Notes under the pieces: model-generated | Seen by the model: only the letters and a program-made list of their open reading frames with translations | What the model was told of the DNA's origin: nothing | Database searches by the model: none | Shown here: piece after piece, positions 54,906-64,000 of the stretch | Layout of the letters: each line of letters opens with the position of its first letter | How positions within the stretch are numbered: position 1 is the stretch's first letter | Source: Mixia osmundae IAM 14324 | Taxonomy: Eukaryota; Basidiomycota; Mixiomycetes; Mixiales; Mixiaceae | Length of the DNA stretch: 64,000 nt | Direction: 5' to 3' | NCBI RefSeq assembly: GCF_000708205.1 | Contig: NW_014575552.1 | Span: 1 to 64,000, forward strand | Translations under genes and position numbers: made by a program

Positions 54906-57080
54906 TCAGCTTCGGATCATCATGATGCGACAAGACTGACGCATCGCATACAGAACACGCTGACGAGTCGGTGCGCGCATAGCGAGGAGCTCATCAGCAA
55001 ACGCCGCGTTGCCCTCGATCGCTGCTAAATTACTGTCTGTCGACATAGCCGTGCCAGCTTTGAGAGCATGACGCTGTTGTATGCGCTTGATAGCAGACAA
55101 GATCGGCTTGCGTTGTGTCCACGTAAGGTCGTCATCGTCGGTCTTTGACGCTTGCCGAACGCGCTGACGCTGAACTGTCTGACCGAGTCGAAAGACTTTC
55201 GAGACCTGACGAGGGCTGGACCCGCTGGCAATCGCGACCTTTGCGCTCAGCCCAGTCGGGCTGAAAAGCTTTTTGAGAGCCTTGCTGGTCTGCTTTGGCT
55301 CATCCTCTGCCATGGCCGCGAGGAAAGACTCTTCGAGGACCTTCTCCCATTGCCTTTGCTGTGCAGCGAATGCGACTTGTCGATAGCCTTGCACGATCTT
55401 GTCCATTGCTTCCCACCATGTATGCTTGCTTGCGGCCTCTAGTGCTGCGCGAGACATAGCCTGACGTCGGGGACGAGAAGCGACAAGGTCTTGGATAAGC
55501 CCGGCATAGAGCTGAACAGCTGTCGGGAATGTCGCGCTGTTTGCGTCGAGCAGCTCATGCACATTGTTTGGTATGTCGAGTGTCTGGAAAGTCTGAGCGG
55601 CTTTTGCATCATAGGGTGGTAAGATGGGCGAGCGCTGAGGACGATATTTCGCAATCGATTCTGCGTCGTTCGGCACGAGACGGTTGAGATCGAGCAGAAG
55701 GCCTGTTGAGCCGTGCGTGACGAGATCGCAGACGCCTTCGGCTTGCAGACCGACGACAGGCAGGCCAGATGAGAGCGCTTCCAGGACGACTTGCCCAAAG
55801 GTCTCTGAAGCGGAGGGAAATGCGAAGATGTCGGCAGATGCAAAGCATGCGGACAGGGCTGCGCCGGACTTGTGGCCTGTGAAGTGCGCATCGAGACCGT
55901 ACTGCTTGCAGAGCGCCGCCATGTCACTTCGAGCGGGTCCATCGCCAACGAAGACAAGCTTGCAGTGAGGCATCGCATCGCTCGCAGACTCTACGATCGT
56001 CTTGAATGCTTCTACAAGGAGGCGGAGGTTCTTCTCCCACGAGAGTCGGCCGACGTAGAGTATAACGACACTTTCGCGGTCGATGCCAGCGTCAGCGAGC
56101 CCATCTGCGAGGTAAGGCGGCGGAAGTGCAAACTCGTCATTTGCAGACAGATCGCGCTGCTTGACGCCCCAGGATGCTCGCAATTCGTCGCTGCGTTGTG
56201 CAGGGCTGAAGAGGGTGTTGTCGACGCCGCGAGACCAGATGCGCAGATTCTGGAAGTCATGCGTCGCTAGCATGCGAGCAGTCGACGGACTCGGACAGAA
56301 CGTGATAGCACATCTACATGCTGTCAGTTTTTCCTCAATCACGTGGGGCAGGATCTCACTTTCCGTGAAGCGTTCGCTTGAGCTTCCACATTGTCGAAGT
56401 GAGCCACGAGAAGCCGAACATTGACGCATACCTGCCTCATTCTATGAGGAGGAGCGCCGGGAAGCTCGAGTGAGATGCGTACATTGCGAGATTGGTATGG
56501 TAAGAGCTGACGAGGCCGACTTCGGGCAGGAATTGCTCGACAGCAGGCAATGTTTGAGCACCTGTACGCGTTGTCAGACCTTGAGACTCAATCGAACGTG
56601 ATAGACTTGCCGAGGAAGATCGGATCGACACAGTGTATCACGTCCGGCTTGAACTCGAGCAGACGTCGGACGAACAGTGGGCGGAAGAAGTTGAGCTTGA
56701 GGCCTGGGTAGATGAGCAGAGGAACTCCGCGCGTGCCGCATACTTCATGACCGGCGTAATGCGTCAGGCCGCTCTCGGGTCCTAGGACGATAGCTTCATG
56801 GCCTTCGTTGCGCAAGTGTTCGAGCAATCGCGCTAGGGTACGCGTTACTCCGTCGACCTTGGGCAAGAAGTTCTGCAACGTGGTGAGCACAGCCCATCGC
56901 GACTTTCGTGGTCGGCTGTACCTCTGTGATGATGGCAATTCGCAGAGGACCGGCTTTTCCTGCGATCTGTGGCGCGTCTGCTTGTGATCGCGCTGATGGC
57001 TTGCTAGATGACGCTGGGGGAGAGGGTACGTAGTCTCCATCGAGAGAGAAGAGTGGTGGAGTCTCTGTGCCCGCGATCAT
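54906..57080 (-). CDS. GT4-family glycosyltransferase (GT-B fold)
   Basis: Five exons read leftwards: 57080-56922, 56872-56611, 56561-56483, 56431-56360 and 56313-54906, giving 659 residues. The donor/acceptor halves are typical of GT4: RIAIITENFLPKVDGVTRTL at the start, DVIHCVDPIFLGAQTLPAVE, VSSYHTNLAMYASMFGF, and then VVILYVGRLSWEKNLRLL, CKLVFVGDGPARSDM and the nucleotide-binding FPSASETFGQVVLEALSSGLPVVG. It resembles SQD2-like sugar-lipid synthases and related mannosyltransferases; donor and acceptor are unknown. A C-terminal extension of about 180 residues is basic and unlike the bacterial enzymes. The second intron (56610-56562) is GC-AG with GCAAGT and is needed to join IFLG to AQTLP. 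Confidence 0.88.
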
Positions 57081-57346
57081 TGCTGTCCACGCCTGCTCTA
57101 TCGAGAAGGCCTTCCTCTCGTGTCAGCGGAAGAGGCGAACACTCGCTGTCGTGAAAAAGATCTGCATTGCTAGCGCCTGAGCGATGTAAACAGGTCGACC
57201 GAAAGTGCCAACGTGCGCAATTCTTTGCTCCTTTTGTTTTCGCGTCTCAACTTATCAACGCAACGTGGCAACGTGACATCGACTTTCGCGCGAGACTGAC
57301 GCCGAATTGATGCAAGTGCAGTCCGATGCTACCACACAGAGCACGT

Positions 57347-58416
57347 TCAGAGTTCGACAACAAGTTTACTAGCAGAGACGCCCTTGAGCATCTCGTCACA
57401 AGCAGGCTGGAAAGCCTCCAGACCTTTGCCCACGATGCGAGCATCAGGCTTGCACTTGAAAGAGCCATTTTCGAGAGCTCTGTAGAGGTAAGAGGTGTAT
57501 ATAGCATCGCCGCTATCTTTGCTCGTAATGAAGCTGCCCCAGAACGTCGAACCTTTGACGCCAGCGGGCATCTCATCTGGCATAGCCGTACCGGGCGCCG
57601 CAACTGTTGCAACATGTTGACCGCCGAGCTTCTCGATGATCTGAGCACTCTTGACGATATCGGCCGGTGTCTGACTGGCGCAATAAGATCCAGCGCACTG
57701 TTTTCCCGAGAGTTCCTTGACAATCTCTTCGACGGGCGTCGTATACTCAAACGTATACGATGCACCTAGGTCCTTGCAGTATTGTGCGTTGCGAGAGCTC
57801 GTGATTGCAGCGACTTCGTAGCCGGCCGCTTGGCTGAGCTGAATAGCACATGAGCCGACAGACGAGCTGCCACCCCAAACCAGGACGAGTTTGCCGTTTG
57901 GCTTGGGATCAATCTGAGGGTACGATAGAGCAAGGTGATCCTTATCGAACAATCCTACGCCGGATGTCGAGAGCGCGAGGGGCAAGACAGCAGCTTGCGA
58001 GAACGTGACGCTGTCCGGTAACTTCGATACGACGCGGGCAGCCGTAGCAGCATAGTACTGGTAAGCGCCATTGGTAGGCTTGTGACTGTCCCAAGCGTCA
58101 CAGTATCCGACGACCCTATCGCCGACGCTGAGATGCTTGACATCCGATCCCACCGCTGCTATCTCCCCCGCACCATCTGAGCCGATGATGGTCGGATAGT
58201 CCTGGACGATGATCCCCAGCTGCTGCACATAGGCATCCACACTGTTGTACGGTATCAGTAGAGCAGGCTGGAGTCTGCTGGCAGCACGCACGGATTGATT
58301 GCCACCGCTTTCAGGCGAATGACGACTTCGTGAGGTTCGGGTGTAGGCATGGGCGCATCTCCGATGGCGAACGGTTTCTGTTTGGCCTCTTTGAGCCAGG
58401 CTGCTCGATTGGCCAT
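57347..58416 (-). CDS. Zinc-type alcohol dehydrogenase-like / quinone oxidoreductase family enzyme
   Basis: Two exons, 58416-58292 and 58241-57347, give 339 residues, normal for the medium-chain reductase family. The start is MANRAAWLKEAKQKPF; the family loop AVAINPVDAYVQQLG is split by the 50-nt intron. IIGSDGAGEIAAVGSDV, GDRVVGY and the cofactor motif VLVWGGSSSVGSCAIQLSQ follow. The cysteine and histidine zinc ligands are not evident, so it is probably a zinc-free NADPH-dependent reductase of the ToxD/enoyl-reductase type common in fungi. The substrate is unknown. Longer unspliced frames reaching 58498 and 58559 are in other phases and not coding. Confidence 0.85.
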
Positions 58417-58643
58417 GTTGGTCGCAATGCGAGCAGAGTGGAAGATGGCAGAATGGGCATGATGGGCCCGTCCCTGATAATGGCAGGCACGGCGTCACGC
58501 GAAGAGAGTGCAGCCTGCCACATGGCGCGGGCTTGACTCCGCGGGGTTGTGAACGTCATCGATAGCAGTGACGCTAGGTCTGTTCATCTCATGGTCGAGG
58601 TATCAATGATGCGACTGACAGCATGGCCATACAACAACAGCGT

Positions 58644-59725
58644 TCACAGCGGCTTTTCGTTGAGCATTCGCGTCGGATGCTGCTCGTCTGACCCGAGTCC
58701 AAGTCCAGCCAAGAGATTCTCTGCCGAGATCCTGGCCATCTCGTGACGTGTGTCAAAGTCGGCACTGCCAATGTGCGGCAGCAAGACGCAACGCGGGTGT
58801 CGCGCCAACCTGTCGTCGCCAGAAATGTCGGGTTCGCCCGCGATGACGTCCAAGCCTGCGCCCCAGATTTGACCCTTGTCTAGTGCGTCTGCCAGTGCAT
58901 CGTTTGACACGATAGGTCCTCGTGATGTATTGACTGTGCTCGGCATGCTCAGCTCGATCTGGAGGTACAAGCTTGTGACTTGCCGAGACAAGCAGTCTTT
59001 GACATCTTGCTCAGGAACGCACTATCGACGAGATTGCGTGTAGAGTCGTTCAGACTGCAGCAGACAAAGAGGACGTGCGATTCTCGAGCCAACTGATCGT
59101 GATCGCGCGCCGGTTCCGTCTGTACTTTGCTCTTTAGCCCGTACAGGTCTTCCGATGCCGGCTGGCCAAGCTTGGAAGTACAGTAGATGACGCGAGCAAT
59201 GCCAAAGGGGATCAGTCGAGCCATGGTCGCTTGAGCAATCCGTCCGAACCCGATGCAGCCAACTGTCGCGTTTCTCAAGTTCTGGCCGCAGAGTAAGAGC
59301 GGGTGCCAAGGTTGTGATGGCCACTGAGACCGAGCAACGAGATCGATCGACTCTCTGCCCAGTCTCTGAGCCATGAGAGCGAGCATAACGGTGATATCGG
59401 CCACTGCATCCGTCAGACAATCCGGCGTGTAGCCCAGTCTCACGTTTCTGCTCCTGAGACTTGCCAAGTCAATGTGATCGTAGCCCGCACTGAACGTCGA
59501 GACGACTCTGCAAGCGTCACCGGCTGCAGAGAGGAGCTCTTCGTCCACTTTGTCTGACAGGGTGACGAGCAGCCCTGCAGCTCCTTGGGCGTGTTCGAGC
59601 ATCCAGGAGCGCGGCGCAGGCTTGTCCTCGCGCCATTGTACAATCTCTAGCTTGTCAGCTCTGGACAGGAGTACCTTTTGACCGGCCGAGGGCAAGTTGC
59701 GGCTGACGAGGACTTTGAGGGACAT
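58644..59725 (-). CDS. D-isomer 2-hydroxyacid dehydrogenase (glyoxylate/hydroxypyruvate reductase type)
   Basis: Two exons, 59725-58984 and 58933-58644, give 343 residues. The NAD(P) motif is GCIGFGRIAQATMARL; catalytic residues are Arg in VNTSRGPIV, Glu in IAGEPDISGDD and His in VLLPHIGSADFDTR. FSAGYDHIDLASLR and YTPDCLTDAVADITVML are typical of GRHPR-like enzymes, which reduce glyoxylate or hydroxypyruvate. The intron (58983-58934) is GC-AG with GCAAGT after CTCG and joins KTACL to VNTSRG; without it a stop follows. The start could also be the in-frame ATG at 59782, which would add 19 residues. It is divergent from the small conserved gene at 59862. Confidence 0.9.
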
Positions 59726-59861
59726 CAGCGCATCAGCCGGTGACGCCAATCCTGTGGGGGGCACGCGCTCGAATTGGGTCATCGATGATTCGTCGGACAA
59801 AGTGGCTCTGCGGTCTGAAAGGGATCGATCAGTCAAGACGATCGCGAGATTAGCAGTGAGG

Positions 59862-60412
59862 ATGAGCGCAGTGCGGGCGAGCTTACTCGAGGAGCTACTG
59901 AGCAGACCGAACCCACCGCTCTCGCCGAAGAGGCCATGGAAGCCAGAACTGAGCGAGGAGATCGGCTCGTTGCCCAAGTCGGTCGATCTCAACATCCGTG
60001 CAGCGCTTCACTTGCTCAATGACGATATCGAGGCCTGTCACGATCTTGCTGGATCTCAAGAGGGCAATCCTTATTCGAATCATCTTCATGCGATCTTGCA
60101 CCGTCGCGAGCCAGACTATCCGAACTCAAAGTGAGCCAACCTGGAGCTTTTGCTGAGCCGATTGTGAGAGCTGATGGCCGGATCGACAGGTACTGGTTCA
60201 AGCGGTCGCAGAATCCGATGATGATGAAGGTGTACGGCGGCAATAGCATGGCGGCAGCACAAAAGGCCGCCTGCGCATTCGTGGACGAAGTCGAAGAGGC
60301 TGACAAGCAAGGCGGTCAAGCGAGGGCTGATGCCGAAGGGAAGCAATGGCAGGAGATTACTCAGTTGGCGCGAGGGCTGATCGATCTGTTGTCGCCGTCT
60401 GCTAGCAAATAA
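59862..60412 (+). CDS. Small conserved fungal protein of unknown function
   Basis: Two exons, 59862-60130 and 60190-60412, give 163 residues. A central block, ALHLLNDDIEACHDLA then NHLHAILHRREPDYPNSK and YWFKRSQNP, is the kind of motif seen in a widely conserved, unnamed fungal and bacterial protein family (H-x-I-L-H-R-x-E-x-D-Y-x-N-S-K-x-W-F). The second exon is otherwise helical and Ala/Glu-rich. The 59-nt intron splits the K-Y-W-F motif and the frame closes. I do not know its function; a small cytosolic protein or scaffold is plausible. Confidence 0.75.
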
Positions 60413-60547
60413 GTGTAGAGGCTCATGTTCTGTATCTGCTTTCTCTCTCTGCTGAGGAAGGCCGTCCTGCAAACATGATCTGCATCGATCCTGCCATGCT
60501 AGAATACAGCCGAGACCAATGCCCAGCAATGCGATACCTCCCACTCC

Positions 60548-61151
60548 TCAGATGAAGCCAATCTGACCGCGAGGATGCTCAGCACAGGTCTGCGCGCGGT
60601 ATCGATCAGACCGACCTTGTTGGCGACCTCGAGAGCGTCGACATCTGGGTTGAGCCGCACAAAGGCCTTCTTCTTGCCATCCGGTCTACGCGCGCACGAC
60701 CCGCCATCAGCTTCTTGGCGTTCGTGAGACGACGAAAACGTGAGACGACAAACCTGATGAGGGTGTTGATCTTCAGCGCATCGACCTGGTAGAGCTTCTT
60801 GACGGCATCCTTGATCTGGTACTTGTTCGCCTTGATGTCGACGATGAAGACGAGCGTGTTGTGGTCCTCAATCTTCTTCATGGCCGACTCGGTTGCGAGC
60901 GGGTGGATGATGCATCTGTACTGATCCATTCTCGGCAGGTGCGTCACCGCCTTGCGCTGGTACGTCGGCTTTCGGGCTAGTCTCAGCGTCTTGGGTCGAT
61001 GGAAGGAGACAGAGGTTCTGATCTTTCGCAGCGTGTGCGAGTGGTTGCCCTTCAGGACAGCCTTCTTCGCCGTCTTGGCCTTGGCCACCTCGGGTTTGGC
61101 CGCATCCTTGGACGCAGAGCTCTTGCCCTTGCCTGTCTTTGCTGGTGCCAT
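60548..61151 (-). CDS. RPL25: Ribosomal protein uL23 (yeast L25)
   Basis: Three exons read leftwards: 61151-60754, 60685-60616 and 60562-60548, giving 160 residues. The N-terminus is Lys/Ala-rich (nuclear import and rRNA contact). The core runs [78 protein letters not shown] and [13 protein letters not shown]. uL23 sits at the polypeptide exit tunnel of the large subunit and docks nascent-chain factors. The last coding exon is just 15 nt (IGFI plus stop); its intron begins GTCGGT. The unspliced frame runs past the true end in a nonsense phase, so the tiny exon is easily missed. Confidence 0.95.
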
Positions 61152-61368
61152 CCTTGCTGACGAGAGTCTTGCGTTACCCTGTCGCCTCACAAATTGACAG
61201 TGGTGTCTTTTTAACCGAGTTTGACTTGGTACGGCGCGCTTCAACAGCTCCTCAGAGGCTAGCTGCGCGTTTGTGCTGTCGCGCACAGCCCAAGCGACGA
61301 GGATGTTTCCGCAGCCGAGAGTAGACACCGGACCGCTAAGCTCTCCTGCGCCTCATCCAGAGACGAGC
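61152..61368. promoter_or_regulatory. Divergent promoter of RPL25 and the WW-domain gene
   Basis: A 217-bp region between two start codons. It contains a TTTTTAACC tract (about 61206-61214) that could act as a TATA-like or T-rich element for the ribosomal gene. No known ribosomal-protein regulator site is clear. Confidence 0.4.
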
Positions 61369-62239
61369 ATGGCCCAACGACCGCTACCAGAAGGCTGGAT
61401 AGCAGAATACGACGAGACCTACCAAGCATACTACTACGTCGATACGCTCCAGACACCGCCCACGATCACCTGGTCAGATCCACGAGAAGATGGCTCGCTG
61501 TACGCCCAACACTCGCCGGCCGGTCGTACTGCTCCCCTGCAACCGGTCACGCTGACGGGCCATGCGCAAGACCAAGCCAGTGCAGCACCTAACGACGCCC
61601 AGCGAGGTTTCTTCAGTACCGCCATTGCAGGACTCTCACAGCCCCATCAAGGCTCCAATCAGACCATGAGCCAGATGGCACAGACGCCGGCCTACTCTTC
61701 CGTTCCGCCTGCGGGTCAGTCGGGCGGCGGTGCAGCTGCAGAGTACTATGCCAGCGCGCCCAGTCAACCCTCGCCTTACCCTCAACAAGCGCACTCGTAT
61801 CCTCACCAAACTCAGCAGCAAGACAAAGGGCTGGGATCGAATGTCCTGCTCGGCGTGGGCGGTGCAGCAGCGGGTGCGATGCTCATGAGTATGATGGGAA
61901 AGGTCCGTCTTTGCCACGTCTTAGCTCGCGAAGGGGCGCTCATCACCGCATCTGGGTCAGAAGAAGCACCATGGTCATCAACATCATGGCTTCGGTCGTC
62001 CATCTGGTCCGCCACCCCATCACGGTGGAGGTGGCCTGTTTGGGGGTGGACAGGGCATGTTCGGTGGCAATCAAGGCATGTTCAGCGGTGGCCAGAGCCT
62101 CTTCGGCGGCGGCGGCGGTGGCGGCGGCTACAATCAAGGCGGCTATGGTCAGCATCATCAACATCATCATCAGAGCCATCATGGCAGCCACGGAGGTGGT
62201 CACCATGGTCACCATCATCACCAAGGTGGCTTCTTCTAG
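61369..62239 (+). CDS. WW-domain protein with Gly/His-rich tail
   Basis: Two exons, 61369-61902 and 61961-62239, give 270 residues. A WW domain is at the N-terminus (PLPEGWIAEYDETYQAYYYVD, then ITWSDPR), which should bind Pro-rich peptides. A Gln/Pro/Ser-rich linker follows. Near residue 160 lies a glycine-zipper-like hydrophobic stretch (VLLGVGGAAAGAMLMSMMG), then a tail that is almost pure Gly, His, Gln and Phe. Such tails occur in basidiomycete WW proteins of unknown function and could drive self-association or metal binding. The 58-nt intron starts GTCCGT. Minus-strand frames covering the tail are shadows of the repeat-like codons. Confidence 0.8.
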
Positions 62240-62389
62240 CCCGACTGTATTAGACTGTGACGCATCGAGACCAAGACGACTGAACAACGACAGCAATCTG
62301 CAGACTGTACTATGTACCACGACAATGCAGTTCATCTGTGTCAACAACATCTCACATCGACGCCCGCGTGATATCCAGGCAAAGAGTGT

Positions 62390-62976
62390 CTACATGCTCC
62401 GCTGGATCTTGTCAAGCAAGACGCCCATCTTGGCGTTTGTGTTGGGTTGTCCCTTCTTCGTACGAGCGTTATACTGCTTGTGTTGCTCCAGCCGCTTCTG
62501 CCTGAGCTCTGCCAGCTCTGTCTCGCTGAGTCGCGGTCGCTTCTTTGCTGCTGGCGCAGGCTGCTCGAGTTTGGGCTTGGCAGATGGTTTCCGACTCCGC
62601 GCAGTGAAGCCTTCTTCTCCGCTTGCGTCTACTGCCCTGCTGCCCGATGTAGATGTCTCTGCTCCTTCCGACTTGAGTACCCTATTGTATGCTTTCTTAA
62701 TCTGGGCCTTGTGAATCAAGGTCTGCTTGATCTTTTGCGCTACAATGGCACACCATGAGCTGGCATATCGAGGCAATCGTTCAGCGGCATACCCTTGCCC
62801 CTGTACATGCCATCAAACGGCTTCGGACCGACTTGGAAGCCCTTTTTCTGTGCAGCTCCATCGGGTCGAGATGACAAGCTGCCACGAACGCCGAGAGCAC
62901 CTGTGTTGGCGCCCGACGACTGAGGACCTCGCTGTTTGCCTCTTGATGACTTGCTCGGTCGCTGTGTCTTGCCCAT
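62390..62976 (-). CDS. FYV7: rRNA-processing protein Fyv7-like
   Basis: Two exons, 62976-62793 and 62739-62390, give 177 residues. It is a small, very basic protein: an Arg/Lys/Ser-rich N-terminus, KPFDGMYRGK joined by the intron to AQKIKQTLIHKAQIKKAYNRVL, and a C-terminal helix ETELAELRQKRLEQHKQYN. The basic helix order agrees with Fyv7/CCDC59-type factors of the small-subunit processome, which aid 18S rRNA maturation in the nucleolus. The assignment rests on composition and the KIKQxLxHKAQIKKxY block, so it is moderate. Confidence 0.65.
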
Positions 62977-63062
62977 CCTTGGCCGAAGAGGAATCTTGTC
63001 AGACCCTTGCAACTCCCTTCATCTGCTCCGCTGCCCCGAAGTGCCCCGCTGCCATCGTCCAC

Positions 63063-64000
63063 ATGGTCTGCTGGCTATCTTCCCTCTTTCCTCTGCTCCC
63101 GCTGCTCGCCAAAGACGTCATGAGCAACGACAGTCGCCTCCAGAAGGCGATAGACACGTACAAGGCCTTGACGAGCGTACCGACGGTCGACTCGGCCGTT
63201 CTCCACAGAGACGCCGCGGGCACATTGACGGTCCATCTCGAGCTGAGCCAGCGGTCCCATCTCTTGCTCAAACGTCACAAGCTATCACAAGATATCGTGC
63301 AGCGACAGGGCCAGATCATCACGAGTAGACCATGCCCGTCCGGCGAAGATGTCGCGTTTCGTTCGATGCAATACTCGAAAGATCAGCTGTATCAGCTCTT
63401 CGGACGCAAGCAGGCCGCGGGCAGCAAGACCAAGACAACCAGAACGATAGAGCTCAGGCGTGACTCGGACTGTCTCGGCGAGGTAGACACGACCAAGCTG
63501 CATGGTGATATGTACGCGCCCGGCGGCGTACTCGGTACAGCAAGCTGGCACCTCAGCGACCGACAAGTCGCCTTTGTATATGTTGCCGAAAAGCCAGAGC
63601 TTACTTTCGAGCACGAGACGCTGCGAGAAGCTTCGTCGTATGCCTACGATCCTACTTTCGGCGAACAACACGATGGCAAACGCCATCCGCTGCTCTTTCT
63701 CGTGACCTACGACTTGCAATCGCGCGAGTTGCTGTGCAGAGGGATTCATATAGACGCTGCGCAGCAGAATAGACATTACGGCCAGTGGATCTTCAAGTCT
63801 GACTCGGCCAGCGATGCGCTCGAGCTCTATGGAACAGGCTATGACCGTTTGCCAGATGGGCGTCAACTTGGACTCGTCTTTTGCACAAACCGACCAGCTG
63901 GCATCTACCACCTCACGATCGTCGCCAGTAGTCAGAGCTTGAAACCGACAATGCTCAGTGATCCTGCGATGTCCTGTCGTAGTCCGCGCTATCATCCACA
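63063..64000 (+). CDS. Acylaminoacyl-peptidase (S9C), N-terminal propeller, cut by window end
   Basis: One open frame runs to the last base without a stop. The start is either ATG 63063, which gives a hydrophobic leader (WLSSLFPLLPLLA), or ATG 63120 (MSNDSRLQKAIDTYKALTSV). Beta-propeller blades of acylaminoacyl-peptidase are visible: DVAFRSMQYSKDQLYQLFG, LHGDMYAPGGVLGTASWHLSD, VAFVYVAEK and LGLVFCTNRPAGIYHLTI, ending DPAMSCRSPR. The catalytic domain lies beyond the window. The enzyme removes N-acyl amino acids from blocked peptides. A 236-codon minus-strand frame over the same bases (63995-63285) is a shadow. Confidence 0.85.
   Translation, partial: MVCWLSSLFPLLPLLAKDVMSNDSRLQKAIDTYKALTSVPTVDSAVLHRDAAGTLTVHLELSQRSHLLLKRHKLSQDIVQRQGQIITSRPCPSGEDVAFRSMQYSKDQLYQLFGRKQAAGSKTKTTRTIELRRDSDCLGEVDTTKLHGDMYAPGGVLGTASWHLSDRQVAFVYVAEKPELTFEHETLREASSYAYDPTFGEQHDGKRHPLLFLVTYDLQSRELLCRGIHIDAAQQNRHYGQWIFKSDSASDALELYGTGYDRLPDGRQLGLVFCTNRPAGIYHLTIVASSQSLKPTMLSDPAMSCRSPRYHP

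Noticed and set aside
62057-62239. His/Gly codon repeats as a microsatellite
   Set aside because: They are in frame with the WW-domain protein and encode its tail.
63285-63995. 236-codon minus-strand open frame at the right edge
   Set aside because: It lies exactly antisense to the acylaminoacyl-peptidase propeller, whose plus-strand frame has clear family motifs. The minus frame has none.
1-64000. Mobile or virus-derived elements
   Set aside because: No transposase, reverse transcriptase, integrase or capsid motif was seen in any frame, and I saw no long terminal repeats.

Overview
This is nuclear DNA of a compact fungal genome, most likely a basidiomycete yeast or dimorph. The evidence is a moderately GC-rich sequence, nearly every gene broken by very short introns (about 37-70 nt, mostly 46-54), branch sites of the CTGAC/CTAAC type, intergenic gaps often under 150 bp, and basidiomycete-style gene families. 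I suspect Pucciniomycotina (a Mixia-like genome), but the sequence alone does not prove it. I found no rRNA, tRNA, CRISPR, transposon or virus-like element.

About 33 protein genes can be supported, most rebuilt exon by exon with reading frames that close.

Layout. 0-5 kb: secreted FKBP prolyl isomerase, a C2H2-like protein and an ArsB/CitMHS-type permease. 4.9-9.4 kb: patatin-type lipase, an unassigned coding-like stretch and RNase P subunit Pop3. 9.4-22 kb: Bud4/anillin, a short-chain dehydrogenase, Nab2, a membrane-anchored acyl-protein thioesterase-like hydrolase, a LisH/WD40 protein and a GT31-like glycosyltransferase. 22-30 kb: Bbc1-like actin-patch protein, squalene synthase (ERG9), 3-hydroxyacyl-CoA dehydrogenase, PQ-loop transporter and a GPI-anchored wall protein. 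30-44 kb: glycogen branching enzyme, nucleoporin Nup192, exportin Cse1 and a small orphan. 44-51 kb: very-long-chain acyl-CoA synthetase (FAT1), threonine synthase and a multi-span membrane protein. 51-64 kb: Atg43/DUF1770-like protein, GH20 hexosaminidase, GT4 glycosyltransferase, zinc-type oxidoreductase, 2-hydroxyacid dehydrogenase, a small conserved protein, ribosomal protein uL23, WW-domain protein, Fyv7 and the start of acylaminoacyl-peptidase.

The genes are housekeeping and not a functional cluster. Some share themes: nuclear transport and mRNA export (NUP192, CSE1, NAB2), lipid metabolism (patatin lipase, ERG9, HADH, FAT1), and cell wall or glycan work (GT31, GPI protein, GH20, GT4).

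The most striking feature is in the splice sites. Of about 98 introns I reconstructed, 11 need a GC-AG boundary to keep a conserved protein in frame and two more may use one. That is roughly ten times the usual share. Many GT-AG introns also carry C at intron position +3 (GTCGGT, GTCAGT, GTCCGT). Together these suggest unusually relaxed 5' splice-site recognition.
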